Source of the DNA: DAISKN01 sp963716925
Lineage (GTDB): Bacteria; Acidobacteriota; Vicinamibacteria; Marinacidobacterales; SMYC01
Length of the DNA stretch: 64,000 nucleotides
NCBI GenBank assembly: GCA_963716925.1
Contig: CAVQUX010000018.1
Coordinates: 310,001-374,000 of the forward strand
Direction of reading: 5' to 3'
Shown: positions 6,764-17,308 of the stretch, in pieces
Position numbering within the stretch: position 1 is the stretch's first letter
How the letters are laid out: each line of letters begins with the position of its first letter
Notes under the pieces: generated by a model
Seen by the model: the letters and a program-made list of their open reading frames with translations, nothing else
The model's database searches: none
What the model was told of the DNA's origin: nothing
Program-made: the position numbers and the translations under genes

Positions 6764-9199
6764 TCACTCACGCCTGAGGGCGGTGAGAGGATTCACTTTC
6801 GCCGCGCGCTCCGCGGGGAGCAGGCTCGAAGCGAGCGCGACGGCGAGCAGAAGAAGAGGCGCGAGAACGAAGCTCAGCGGGTCGAGCGGGCTCACGGAAT
6901 AGAGCAGCGAGGACATCGTCCGGGTGAGCGCGAAGGCCGCGAGAAGCCCGATCGCGAGACCGGGAACGGCGGTCAGGAGCCCGTCGCGAAGGATCATCGA
7001 GCGCACGTGGCTCCGCAGGGCCCCGAGCGCCATCCGTACTCCGATCTCCTGGGTCCTCTGGCTCACGACATAGGAGACGACGCCGTAAGTGCCGACCGCT
7101 CCGAGAAGAACCGCGAGCGCGGAAGCGACGAGGAGGAGCGACATGCTGAAGGCCATCGGCGCCCTGGAGTCCCGCACCAGGTCCTCGAGCGTCATCACGT
7201 GGGTGATGGGCACGTTGGGATCGACGGACCAGACCGCGGAGCGGGCGGGTTGCGCCACGGACTCCGGAGAATCGGCGGTGCGCAGAACGAAGCTCAAGTT
7301 CGTCCCGAAGCCGTCCGATCCCTCGGGCCCCAGGATCGGATAGAACACCATGCCTCTGGGCTCCGTCTGCAGGTCCTCGAAGCGGAGGTCCCCCACGACG
7401 CCCACGATCTCGTACCAGCCTTGCTCCTCGGGGCTACCGGGTGAGATGCGCCGGCCGAGGGCGCCTCCGTTCGGCCAGTAGCGCCGCGCGAGCGATTGAT
7501 TCACGACGACGACCCTGCGGCGCTCGCGATGATCCGCGGGCTCGAAGAAGCGGCCCTCGACGAGGGGCATGCCGAGCGCCTCTCGATATCCGGGATCGGC
7601 CGCGTTCGTGAGGAAGACCGGGGGGAGGTCGTTCTCGCCAAGGGGAAAATCCTCGAACACGTGGCCGGATCCTGTCGCGGATCCGGTGAGTGGGAGGGAG
7701 TCGGCGGCTCCCACCGCACGCACACCGGGGAGAGCTGCGAGCTTTTGAGTCACGTCTTCGACGAACGCCGAGACCCGCTCGTCGCCGTAAGCAGCTGCCG
7801 GAAGCGACACCCGCAGGGTCAGGGCTCCCTCGGGGCGGAAGCCGGGCGAAACCGTCGAGAGCTCCGAGAAACTTCTTACCATCAATCCGGCGCCGATGAG
7901 GAGAACGAGGCCGAGAGCCATCTGAAGGGCGACCAGAGTCCTCCGCGCCGTGACTCTCGTCCGCCCGGCGCTGTTGCCGCGCCCGCCCTCCTTCAGTGCC
8001 GAGACCACGTCCGGACGGCTGTAAGGGAGAATCGGGAGAAGAGCCACGAGGACCGCGGCCGCGAGAGAGATCGAGAGAGCGAAGGCGACGGCGCTCCCGT
8101 CGATGCTCACGCTGGAAAGACGAGGGACTCCCTCGGGAACGAATCGCAGGAGCACCGAGATCGCGGCTCGCGCGAAGAGGAGCGCCAGAGCTCCGGAAAC
8201 GAGGGCGAGGGCGAGGCCTTCGGCGAAGAACTCGGCGAGGATCTGAGAGCGGCTCGCGCCGAGGGCGCTCCTCAGGGCGAGCTCGCGCCGTCGTCCCTCG
8301 GCCCGGACCAGGAAGACGTTGGCCACGTTCACGCAGGCCATCAAGAGCACGAAGCCGACCGCCCCCGAAAGGACGAGAAGGGAGCTCCGGATGTTTCCCA
8401 CCATCTGGTCCAGGAGCGGAGAGACGAGCGGCATGAACTCGGAGCGCGCGAGGACCGGAGCGGCAAGCTCCTCGGGAAACTCCGCGACGAGATTGGCGGT
8501 GATTGTCCGAAGCTCGCTCAAGGCCGATTCGATCGTGGCACCTTCTTTCAGCCGCGCGAGCGATCGGTAGCTGAACTGACCCAGACGCTGGGTCCCGGGA
8601 TCGAACTCGAACGGAATCCAAACGTCGATATCTTCGAACGGGAGGGCGAAGCTCCGCGGGAGGACGCCTACGATCTGCCGACGGGATCCGTCGATCTCGA
8701 TCGCGCGTTCGAGGACTCGAGGGTCCGAGCCCAGACGGCCGCGCCAGAATCCCTCGCTCACCAGGACCACCTCGGGAGCCCCCTTCTTCTCGTCGTCCTC
8801 GGAGAACGGGCGCCCGAGGAGTGGATTCACTCCCGCGAGTCGGAAGAGCGACGCGGTGACCGTGCCCTGGCGGACTCGATCGGGGGTATCGAGCCCGGTC
8901 AGGCTCACCCTCCCGTCCCGCATGAGCGCGCTCTCGGCGAAGGAGGGGATGCGCTCCCGGTAGCGAAGATACAGGGGCACCGAGGTGTCCATGTCGTCCA
9001 GGTCGAGCCCCGGGGCCGCGTGGCTCACGTCGACCAGCTGCCCGGGGTGAGGATAGGGAAGAGGCGCCAGGAGAACGCCGTACACCAGGGCGAAGATCGC
9101 GACGGCGAGCCCGATCCCGCCGGCGAGGGTCAGAACGGAGAGCGCGGTGAAACGTTTCTCGACCGCGAGACGCTTGAGGACCGAGGGGAGCGAGATCAT
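6764..9199 (-). CDS. ADOP/MacB-type ABC transporter permease
   Basis: 811 residues with the duplicated architecture of acidobacterial ADOP permeases. An N-terminal TM helix (FTALSVLTLAGGIGLAVAIFALVYG) is followed by a periplasmic MacB_PCD domain (residues 50-245) and an FtsX domain with three TMs (about 270-410). A second copy follows: TM (TLVALQMALGLVLLIGAGLMV), a PCD domain, and a C-terminal FtsX domain ending in the signature DPLSFV...KVNPLTALRRE. Family knowledge: these take part in MacB-like mechanotransmission or export driven by a separate ATPase. No ATPase or membrane-fusion gene is adjacent. The ATG at 9199 is chosen over an upstream codon at 9229 because MISLPSVLKRLA fits the usual ADOP N-terminus. 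Confidence 0.92.
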   Translation of the reverse strand: MISLPSVLKRLAVEKRFTALSVLTLAGGIGLAVAIFALVYGVLLAPLPYPHPGQLVDVSHAAPGLDLDDMDTSVPLYLRYRERIPSFAESALMRDGRVSLTGLDTPDRVRQGTVTASLFRLAGVNPLLGRPFSEDDEKKGAPEVVLVSEGFWRGRLGSDPRVLERAIEIDGSRRQIVGVLPRSFALPFEDIDVWIPFEFDPGTQRLGQFSYRSLARLKEGATIESALSELRTITANLVAEFPEELAAPVLARSEFMPLVSPLLDQMVGNIRSSLLVLSGAVGFVLLMACVNVANVFLVRAEGRRRELALRSALGASRSQILAEFFAEGLALALVSGALALLFARAAISVLLRFVPEGVPRLSSVSIDGSAVAFALSISLAAAVLVALLPILPYSRPDVVSALKEGGRGNSAGRTRVTARRTLVALQMALGLVLLIGAGLMVRSFSELSTVSPGFRPEGALTLRVSLPAAAYGDERVSAFVEDVTQKLAALPGVRAVGAADSLPLTGSATGSGHVFEDFPLGENDLPPVFLTNAADPGYREALGMPLVEGRFFEPADHRERRRVVVVNQSLARRYWPNGGALGRRISPGSPEEQGWYEIVGVVGDLRFEDLQTEPRGMVFYPILGPEGSDGFGTNLSFVLRTADSPESVAQPARSAVWSVDPNVPITHVMTLEDLVRDSRAPMAFSMSLLLVASALAVLLGAVGTYGVVSYVVSQRTQEIGVRMALGALRSHVRSMILRDGLLTAVPGLAIGLLAAFALTRTMSSLLYSVSPLDPLSFVLAPLLLLAVALASSLLPAERAAKVNPLTALRRE

Positions 9200-9276
9200 C
9201 CCGGAATTATAGACGCTGGCCGCCCGCAAACGTTCGGGCGGAGTGCTTCCCGTCCCGCACTCCGCCCCGAGGATTC

Positions 9277-9996
9277 TCAGCTGCCGACCTGGAGTCGGTT
9301 CTGGACGTCGAAGACGCCGAAAGTCGAGCGAGCGATGATCTCGGCCTTCCGTCTTTCGACTTCGGAGCGCACCGCGCCGGTCAAGGCCACCCGACCGCGC
9401 TCGACCACGATGTGAATCGGAGGATTCGCGCGCGAAGCGTACTCGCGGAACATCGAATCACCGTAGATGCGGTAGAGAAGCGCCGCCCTGAGCTTCTGGT
9501 CTCCAATATTCACCGGGAGCGTCTCGATGCGGTTGTCGACGCTCTGGACTCCGAGGACCTTCGATACCCGGGTGCCGATCTCCTCCGACTTGTACGGCAT
9601 GGTCACCCGTCCGTGGAGCGTGACGGCTCCGCTCTCGATCTGAAGGTTCACGTCGTCATAGATGGTGAAGTAAGGATAACGGTTCACGGCTTTCGCCACT
9701 TCTTCCGCCACTTTCTGGTCGCTCTCGCCGCGGGCGATGTCGAGCCGATCCTCGACCGCCGCCACCCCTTCGATTTTCATCGCGAGCTCGACCGCCCGGG
9801 TTTTCGCCCAGACGCTCCGGCTCTGCCCCGTGAGGGTGACGACACCGTCGCGCACTTCGACCGCGGGACCCCGTAGGTCCTTCGAGTCGAGCTTCCCTTC
9901 GACGGCAGTCCGAATCGCGGCGTCTCTGCCGGTATCCGCCGCCGCGGCGGATGTGGTCAATGCCAGTATCAATGAGAATGTTCGTCCGATCGTCAT
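9277..9996 (-). CDS. Exported BON-domain protein (three BON repeats)
   Basis: 239 residues with a cleavable signal peptide (MTIGRTFSLILALTTSAAAA). Three BON modules follow: about 25-90 (VEVRDGVVTLTGQSRS...GVAAVEDRL), 95-160 (VNLQIESGAVTLHGRVTMP...GVQSVDNRI) and 165-238 (IHIVVERGRVALTGAVRSEVERRKAE...FDVQNRL). Each has the G-x-V-x-L-x-G core. Family knowledge: BON proteins such as OsmY and DolP are periplasmic and bind phospholipid or support envelope integrity. It is downstream of RF3 on the same strand but separated by a probable terminator, so it is likely transcribed on its own. Confidence 0.88.
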   Translation of the reverse strand: MTIGRTFSLILALTTSAAAADTGRDAAIRTAVEGKLDSKDLRGPAVEVRDGVVTLTGQSRSVWAKTRAVELAMKIEGVAAVEDRLDIARGESDQKVAEEVAKAVNRYPYFTIYDDVNLQIESGAVTLHGRVTMPYKSEEIGTRVSKVLGVQSVDNRIETLPVNIGDQKLRAALLYRIYGDSMFREYASRANPPIHIVVERGRVALTGAVRSEVERRKAEIIARSTFGVFDVQNRLQVGS

Positions 9997-10052
9997 GGCC
10001 CTTCCTCCGGAAACCTCTAGAGCAATGGCGATGCCAGGCAGGCCCGCACTGG

Positions 10053-10078
10053 GAAAAGCAAGCTCGTCTATAGCTTGC
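10053..10078 (-). terminator. Probable intrinsic terminator after RF3
   Basis: On the minus strand, a perfect 7-bp stem GCAAGCT / AGCTTGC (10058-10064 with 10072-10078) encloses a 7-nt loop and is followed directly by TTTT. It sits 54 bp past the RF3 stop codon and before the BON gene, which is where a terminator for RF3 would be expected. The T-tract is short, so efficiency is uncertain. Confidence 0.55.
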
Positions 10079-10131
10079 GGAGAAGTGGCCCGAGACCTAC
10101 CGTTCGGATGCTGTCATCCGGCGAGGTCGAT

Positions 10132-11718
<1,587 letters not shown>

Positions 11719-11725
11719 GGCGGGA

Positions 11726-12460
11726 TCAGGAGCGCCGCGCCGAGCAGAGGATGGAGATCCCCACGGGAAGGGACGCGTTTCCGATGGCGTGGCGCTCGAA
11801 GGAGAAGAGCTTCTCGAGAGCGCTCTCAACGGCGCCCGGAAGCCTCAAATCGAAATCGCTGACGCCGTTTTTCGACGGGGAGCGGGTCTCGGGAAACACG
11901 CGGCGAAAGACCCGGACCGCGGCGATGGGCGGAAACAGCAGGGTGTTGAAATAGCTCGCGTAATCCACCTGGAATCCCGAGCGGCGCAGCAGGTCCACCA
12001 GCGGCTTCCTGCGGTATCGCCTCTTGTGCTCGCTCACCTCGTCCTGGAGGCCGAAGAGGAACATGAACGCGGGGACGGTCACCAAGAGCTTTCCTCCGGG
12101 CCGGAGCACTCGGCGAATCTCCGAGAGCGCCTTCGATTCCTCGTCCACGTGCTCCAGGACGTCGAAGAGGAAAACGGCGTCGAACACCGAATCCCCGAAA
12201 GGGATGGCCGTAGCGTCCGCCTGGGCGGGAAGGGCGACCTCGAGGCAGCGCGGATCGATCCGGGCCCGATCGATGGCGACGAGCCGCGTCCGCTTCGCCA
12301 GCATTTCCGCCTCCCGGGTGATGCCGACGCCGACGGTCAAGGCGAGGTCGGTTTTTCCCACGAAACGCGCGACGGCGCGATCCAGGATGTCGCGTCTCGC
12401 GCGGAACCACCAATGGTCGTCCTCGAGACGAGCCATGGCCTCGCGAAACTGGTGCTTCAT
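11726..12460 (-). CDS. Class I SAM-dependent methyltransferase
   Basis: 244 residues. Methyltransferase_11/ubiE-like core: motif I region LALTVGVGITREAEML (a loose GxGxG), acidic loop LVAIDRARIDPRCL, motif II VFDAVFLFDVLEHVDEESKALSEIRRVLRPGGKLLVTVPAF. The C-terminal segment (LFGLQDEVSEHKRRYRRKPLVDLLRRSGF) is typical of methyltransferases acting on glycan- or lipid-linked substrates in polysaccharide clusters. The C-terminal region has a hydrophobic stretch near FNTLLFPPIAAVRVFRRV. It precedes RF3 by 7 bp, so it may share a transcript with it. The substrate is unknown. Confidence 0.85.
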   Translation of the reverse strand: MKHQFREAMARLEDDHWWFRARRDILDRAVARFVGKTDLALTVGVGITREAEMLAKRTRLVAIDRARIDPRCLEVALPAQADATAIPFGDSVFDAVFLFDVLEHVDEESKALSEIRRVLRPGGKLLVTVPAFMFLFGLQDEVSEHKRRYRRKPLVDLLRRSGFQVDYASYFNTLLFPPIAAVRVFRRVFPETRSPSKNGVSDFDLRLPGAVESALEKLFSFERHAIGNASLPVGISILCSARRS

Positions 12461-12487
12461 CGCAAACGAAAAAGTATAGCGCGGGAG

Positions 12488-13774
12488 CTACCCCAGGGCG
12501 AGGGCGTCGGTCAGGAGGACCGACCGCAGGAGCACGTTCGCCCCCGCCTCGAGGTCGGCTTCGAGCGTGAGCTCCTTCGGCGAATGGCTGATTCCGTCGA
12601 CGCTGGGAACGAAGATCATGCCCATGGGGGCGATGAGCGCGAGGCTCTGGGCGTCGTGACCGGCGCCGCTCGGAAGGGAGAGCGTCGACAGGCCCAGGCC
12701 TTCGGCGGAGCTCCGGATCACTTCCCGCAGCCGATCGTCGGCGGGAGCGCCGCGGCTTTCGTAGTACTTCTCGAAGCTCACCGAGGTCTCGTTGACGGCG
12801 GCGATCCGCCGGGCTTCGGCCTCGATCGCTTCCTTCAGCTTCGCGATCTTCTCCATGTCGAGATCGCGGATCTCGAGAGTGAGCTCCACCCGGCCGGGAA
12901 TGACGTTCGGGGCTCCGGGGTAGGCCGCGATCTTCCCCACCGTCGCCACCTGGCGCCCCTCGGTCCCGGTGGCGACGCGGTTCACGGCATCGACGAGCCG
13001 GGAGGCGGTGAGGAGCGCATCCCGCCTCTCGTCCATGGGGGTGGTGCCCGCGTGGTTCGCGAATCCGTCGACCCGGACGTTCCAGCGCTCGATGCCGACG
13101 ATTCCCTCGACGACGCCTACGTCGACGTCGCGCCGGTCGAGGACCGCCCCCTGCTCGACGTGGAGCTCCAGAAAGGCGAAGACCTCGCCCGGCTTCCGCC
13201 GCGCCTCCTCGATGCGCGCGGGATCGCCTCCGAGAAACGAGATTCCTTCGGCGACGCTCTTCTCTCCATGGCTCGGAAGCGCGAGCTCCCGGTCCTCGAG
13301 CTCTCCCGCCATCGCGCGGCTGCCGGTCTTCCCGTTCTCTTCGTTCGTGAAGATCACGACCTCGAGCGGATGGAGAGTCTCGATCCCTCTTTCCTCGAGA
13401 CACCGGGCGACCTCGATCGCCGCGACCGACCCGACCTGCCCGTCGTAGTTTCCGCCGTCGGGTACCGAGTCGACGTGGGAGCCGAAGAGAAGGGGTGGAA
13501 GGCTCCGATCCCGGCCTTCGCGCCTTCCGATGACGTTCGCCGCGGCGTCGAGCCGGACCGCGAGCCCGGCTTCGCGCATCCACGAAATCGCGAGCTCCCG
13601 CGCTTGCCGGTCCGCCTCGCTGAAGGCGACTCGGCTGATCCCGCCCTCGGGAGTCCGCCCGAAAGGCGCGAGCTCTCGGAGCCGGCGATTCAGCCGGGCT
13701 CCGTCGACCCCCGACGCGACACGGGGAGAGAGCGCCAGGGCGGAGAGTCCGAAGAGGAATTGACGGCGGTGCAC
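12488..13774 (-). CDS. M20-family hydantoinase/carbamoylase-type amidase
   Basis: 428 residues, similar to N-carbamoyl-L-amino-acid hydrolases and allantoate amidohydrolases (dizinc M20 family). Metal and catalytic landmarks: LLFGSHVDSVPDGGNYDGQVG, FTNEENGKTGSRAM (Glu pair), LELHVEQGAVLD, and the C-terminal SGAGHDAQSLAL and GISHSPKE. An Arg-Arg hydrophobic leader (MHRRQFLFGLSALALSPRVASG) suggests Tat export, unusual for the cytosolic hydantoin pathway. A periplasmic ureido-acid or peptide-amide role is therefore likely, but the substrate is not determinable. It is followed by a divergent gene remnant at 13815. Confidence 0.85.
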   Translation of the reverse strand: MHRRQFLFGLSALALSPRVASGVDGARLNRRLRELAPFGRTPEGGISRVAFSEADRQARELAISWMREAGLAVRLDAAANVIGRREGRDRSLPPLLFGSHVDSVPDGGNYDGQVGSVAAIEVARCLEERGIETLHPLEVVIFTNEENGKTGSRAMAGELEDRELALPSHGEKSVAEGISFLGGDPARIEEARRKPGEVFAFLELHVEQGAVLDRRDVDVGVVEGIVGIERWNVRVDGFANHAGTTPMDERRDALLTASRLVDAVNRVATGTEGRQVATVGKIAAYPGAPNVIPGRVELTLEIRDLDMEKIAKLKEAIEAEARRIAAVNETSVSFEKYYESRGAPADDRLREVIRSSAEGLGLSTLSLPSGAGHDAQSLALIAPMGMIFVPSVDGISHSPKELTLEADLEAGANVLLRSVLLTDALALG

Positions 13775-13814
13775 GAGGGGACTCTAGATCAGAAGTGGAC
13801 CGGCGACGAGGGGC

Positions 13815-14111
13815 ATGAAGCGGGGGATGCATCCGAAGGATGCGGGCATGGAAGCCCTCCGTCGCATTCGGACGAACACCGTCGAAACGCGCCTGAGGAA
13901 AGAAAACGGCAATCCCAACTTCAACGTCAGCTTCTACATCCTCGACGGCGAGGGGCGCCACGCGGGTGTCGCCCTCTATAGCGAGGACGACGAGGAGCGA
14001 GGCTGGGCCGGACAGCTCGAGGGCCGCGTCGTCCGGTACTCGATCTGCACCGAGAACGGTGCCGAGACTCTACCCTGCGAGCCTCTCATTCCGGGAGCGC
14101 CGCAGGAATAG
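13815..14111 (+). pseudogene. C-terminal remnant of an N4-(beta-N-acetylglucosaminyl)-L-asparaginase / isoaspartyl peptidase
   Basis: 98 codons beginning MKRGMHPKDAGMEALRRI and continuing with NPNFNVSFYILDGEGRHAGVALY and YSICTENGAETLPCEPLI. I recognise these as the last part (beta-subunit end) of glycosylasparaginases of the Ntn-hydrolase family. The N-terminal alpha subunit and the catalytic Thr are absent. An in-frame stop lies only 28 bp upstream of the first ATG, so the gene is truncated rather than mis-started. AGGGG before the ATG may be fortuitous. It could still be expressed as an orphan domain, but a decayed gene is the simpler reading. Confidence 0.65.
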
Positions 14112-14113
14112 CT

Positions 14114-15553
14114 CTATCTCCCTGCGACTTCGAGCAGAGTTCGATAAATGAGCTCGGTCCCGCGGGCGAGCGATTCGACGCTCACCCGTTCGTCGTTGCC
14201 GTGCATGCGGCTCAGGTCTTCGTCATCGATGGGGTACGGGTAAATTCCGTACACCGGAACCCCGCGGCTCCTCCACGCGAAGGCATCGGTGCCGGCCTGG
14301 AAGAGCCACGGCGTGACCTCCGCCTCGGGAAAGCTCTTCTTCGCCTGGCTCGCCAGCGCGCGGTAGAGAATCGTCTCCTGGGACGAGGGTTCCATCCCCT
14401 CGAACATTTTCATCAGCGCCTTGAGCTGTTCGGGCTCCATCCCTGGGAATCCGGCCGCTGCGACCTCGATGCCGGGATCCGCGATCACCGCCTCGACCTC
14501 GCGAATGAGCTCCTCGGTTTCCGTCCCCGGGATGGTCCGGAAGTTGATGGTCGCCTCGGCCGAGCCCGGGATCACGTTGCCGCGAAAACCCGCGTTCAGG
14601 AGTACGGGGGCGATGGTGTTGCGCATCACCGCGTGCAGGAGGACGTTCTTGCTGATCTCCCGATCCGCCTCGCGGACCAGATCCGGATCTTTTCCCTCCA
14701 CCAGATTCCGGAAATAGGTCGACATCGGTGGCTCGCTCGTTTTGGCGAGGGCGGTGAAGAACTGCCGGGTAATGGGGATCAAAGTCGGTTCGGTATCGTA
14801 GTCGGCCAGCCTGGCCAGAGCCTTCGACAGCTTGAAGATCGCGTTGTCGGGACGGGGCAGAGAGGAGTGCGTCGACGTGCCCCGCGCGGTCAGCACGAGC
14901 GAGACCGCGCTCTTGTCGGCGGTTGAGATGCTGACATAGCGCACCCTGCCGTCCGGTCGTTTGATAATCCAGCCGCCTTCGTTGAGCGCGAACTCGCAGT
15001 CGATCTTCTCCCAGTGATGCTGGGCGAGCCACATCGTGCTGTAGCGCCCGCCTTCCTCGTCCGCTTCCGCAAGGAAGATGACGTCGCGGGTGAGAGGGAC
15101 CTTGTTCTCGGCGAGCATCATCGCGGCCCTGGCGAACACCGCGAGCCCGCCCTTGAAGTCGAGAGCTCCACGACCGAAAACGAAACCGTCGGCGATGGTG
15201 CCGGCGAAGGGATCGAACGTCCATTTCTCCCGCTCCACCCCGACGACGTCCGCATGAGCGGCCAGCAGCACCGGCTTCTTGCTCCCGTCGCCGCGCAGCC
15301 GGGCGACAAAATGGGCTTTGCCCGCCTGCGGAGTCGGGACAACGTCGATCTCGAATCCGAGAGGCTGGAACTTCCCGACGAGGAGCTCCGCCAGCTTCGC
15401 CTCGTCACCGGGAGGGTTGCTGGTGTCGACCCGGATGATCTCCGCCAGGAGCCGCGCCGTCTCGTTGACGTCCGTCGTAGTGCGCTGCGCCGCGAGATCG
15501 CCCGGCAAAAGGAGCAACAGGCACAAGGCCCACGGGCCCTTTCGTTTCCTCAT
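14114..15553 (-). CDS. Secreted M20/M25/M40 family zinc peptidase
   Basis: 479 residues with a signal peptide (WALCLLLLLPGDLAAQ). M20 catalytic domain landmarks: LLAAHADVVGVEREKW (zinc His and Asp), GRGALDFKGGLAVF (bridging Asp), LAEADEEGGRYSTMWL (catalytic Glu pair) and the C-terminal MHGNDERVSVE zinc His. A dimerisation insert lies at about 220-380. Related proteins are carboxypeptidase PM20D1/ArgE-like enzymes that remove terminal or N-acyl residues; the substrate is not defined. It is convergent with the asparaginase remnant, whose end lies 3 bp away. Confidence 0.88.
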   Translation of the reverse strand: MRKRKGPWALCLLLLLPGDLAAQRTTTDVNETARLLAEIIRVDTSNPPGDEAKLAELLVGKFQPLGFEIDVVPTPQAGKAHFVARLRGDGSKKPVLLAAHADVVGVEREKWTFDPFAGTIADGFVFGRGALDFKGGLAVFARAAMMLAENKVPLTRDVIFLAEADEEGGRYSTMWLAQHHWEKIDCEFALNEGGWIIKRPDGRVRYVSISTADKSAVSLVLTARGTSTHSSLPRPDNAIFKLSKALARLADYDTEPTLIPITRQFFTALAKTSEPPMSTYFRNLVEGKDPDLVREADREISKNVLLHAVMRNTIAPVLLNAGFRGNVIPGSAEATINFRTIPGTETEELIREVEAVIADPGIEVAAAGFPGMEPEQLKALMKMFEGMEPSSQETILYRALASQAKKSFPEAEVTPWLFQAGTDAFAWRSRGVPVYGIYPYPIDDEDLSRMHGNDERVSVESLARGTELIYRTLLEVAGR

Positions 15554-15696
15554 GGGAACTCCCTGTCCTCCGTCCCTGCGCCCGAGTGTTCAACAGGCGC
15601 GGCTTCGGTGTCAAGGCGCGATGGCAACATCGGGACGCGCGAGAATCTCGGGAACGCCCGGATTTACAGTCTTCGACGAGGACGGCCCCGGGCCGC

Positions 15697-16233
15697 TCAG
15701 AACCGGATCATCGGAAGCGGCGTAAGTGGATTCGTTCGCACGCGCTCGAGCGACAGCTGAAGCAGGCGCCGATGAAAGCCTTCGTTCGGCCACGCCGAGA
15801 AGACGGGAGCGACAACCGATCGCGGAACGCCGAAGCGGCGCAGGCCGAGTGAGACGTCGATCCAGTCCGCCCGGCGAAACGACTCGACGAGCGGACCGGA
15901 ATCCCCACGGTAGCGGGAGATCTTGTGGTGCTCGAGGATCATCGCCTCAATCTCCGGCGTCCATTCGGCGCGGCCCGTCTGGAGAAGGTGCGCCTTCGCC
16001 AGCCGGATGGACGGCGGCAGGTAGTCGAAGGTGCGGTCCGTCCAGATACCCAGGTCGTGAAACACGGCGGCGATCGCGATCTTCTCGAGGGATTCGGAGT
16101 CCGGCACCGTCTGGGCGACGCACAGGTTCAGCACCCGGTACACGTGGTTCTCGTACGCCCCATAATCGGAGCCCAGCTCCGCCGAGTGGGAGCGCAGCAC
16201 TTCGTCGACGGTGTCGACGTCGCTCACCAGCAT
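15697..16233 (-). CDS. HD-domain phosphohydrolase-like protein
   Basis: 178 residues with an HD metal-binding fold: first His in GAYENHVYRVLN, HD pair in IAAVFHDLGIW, later His in ILEHHKISRYRG. Such proteins hydrolyse (d)NTPs, cyclic nucleotides or phosphate monoesters; the substrate is unknown. The start MLVSDVDTVDEVL at 16233 lies 11 bp after the alpha/beta-hydrolase stop, so the two form a two-gene operon. The frame is open upstream, but that part overlaps the neighbouring coding sequence. Confidence 0.75.
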   Translation of the reverse strand: MLVSDVDTVDEVLRSHSAELGSDYGAYENHVYRVLNLCVAQTVPDSESLEKIAIAAVFHDLGIWTDRTFDYLPPSIRLAKAHLLQTGRAEWTPEIEAMILEHHKISRYRGDSGPLVESFRRADWIDVSLGLRRFGVPRSVVAPVFSAWPNEGFHRRLLQLSLERVRTNPLTPLPMIRF

Positions 16234-16243
16234 CGACGTGGCG

Positions 16244-17095
16244 CTATGCGGGTTTTTGGGAGCGCGGCCCGCTCCCGGGTTTACCGGGAGCCGCGTGCTC
16301 CCGGGCCCACGAGAGCGCGTAGTCGGCAACCTCCTCCCACCCGTCCTGACCGGGAAGGAAGTGCGCTCGCCCCTCGAACTCCTTGACCTCGGTGACCACC
16401 TTCGAGTTGTAGTGCGCCGCGTTCGATTGCTGCACCTTGGGCGGCATCAGATTGTCCTTGCTGCCGGATACGAACAGCAGCGGAGCACGCGATTCGTTCT
16501 TGTAGTTGACGTACGTCGCCTGAGGCCCGGGAATGATATTGGCGAGCACGTTGTCCCAAACGATTCCGCCGGAAGCGGGGATGGCATAGCGCTCGTAGGC
16601 TTCCCGGGCTGCCTCTTCGCTGAAGGTGTTGGTGAACGCGTAGTGCCACTGCTCGAAGGTCAACCCCACCGCCCGGTGGCGGTTCGCCGGGTTCTTGAAG
16701 ACCGGGAACGTCGCCTTGATCTGCGAGAAGGGAACGACGGTAACCCCCTCGGTAGGGGCCGAGTTGATCGCCACCCCGGCGGCCCCGAAACCTCTGTCGA
16801 GAAGGAGCTGCACGAACGCTCCTCCCGCCGAATGGCCGATGAGAATCGGAGGTTTATCGAGCGTTCCAAGGATGCCTTCGAGGCGCTCGTTTATCGCCGA
16901 AACCGTCAGCGCCACGATCGGCGAGGGGTCGATGTTGAGCGATTCGACCTCCACCTCGAAGCCGGGATAGGCGGGCGCCAGGACGCGGTAGCCTTGCTGC
17001 TCGTACCGGGCCTTCCAATGCTCCCAGCTTCGGGGAGTCACCCAGAAGCCATGGATCAAGACGATGGTATCGGGCGCAGTCGGGTTGGTGGTCAT
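16244..17095 (-). CDS. Alpha/beta hydrolase (esterase/haloperoxidase-like)
   Basis: 283 residues, cytoplasmic (no leader). Motifs: oxyanion loop VLIHGFWVTPRSWEHW, nucleophile elbow ILIGHSAGGAFVQLL, acid region LLFVSGSKDNLMPPK, and triad His in EFEGRAHFLPGQDGW. The layout matches small-molecule esterases, haloperoxidases and epoxide-hydrolase relatives. It ends 11 bp before the HD protein and is probably co-transcribed with it. The 213-bp divergent region toward 17309 should hold its promoter. Confidence 0.85.
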   Translation of the reverse strand: MTTNPTAPDTIVLIHGFWVTPRSWEHWKARYEQQGYRVLAPAYPGFEVEVESLNIDPSPIVALTVSAINERLEGILGTLDKPPILIGHSAGGAFVQLLLDRGFGAAGVAINSAPTEGVTVVPFSQIKATFPVFKNPANRHRAVGLTFEQWHYAFTNTFSEEAAREAYERYAIPASGGIVWDNVLANIIPGPQATYVNYKNESRAPLLFVSGSKDNLMPPKVQQSNAAHYNSKVVTEVKEFEGRAHFLPGQDGWEEVADYALSWAREHAAPGKPGSGPRSQKPA

Positions 17096-17308
17096 GGGAA
17101 TGTCCTTTCATGAACGACGAGTTCGCCCGGCGCGTCGGATCGAGCCGTGGCTCCCTCGGTCTTCTTTCGCACCAATATGCCACAGGCAAGAGGGGGCCAA
17201 TGTTAACCTCGTGTATCTTCCGCGCCGTCGAAGCGTTCGGCCCGCGGGCGCGCGAGGAAACCATGGTATCGTTTGCCGAACTGCGAATCGCCGGGAGGTA
17301 GGACGACG

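Noticed and set aside
7496..9415. A 639-codon plus-strand frame across the ADOP permease
   Set aside because: The permease on the minus strand has both FtsX domains and the correct termini; the plus frame is charged and repetitive.
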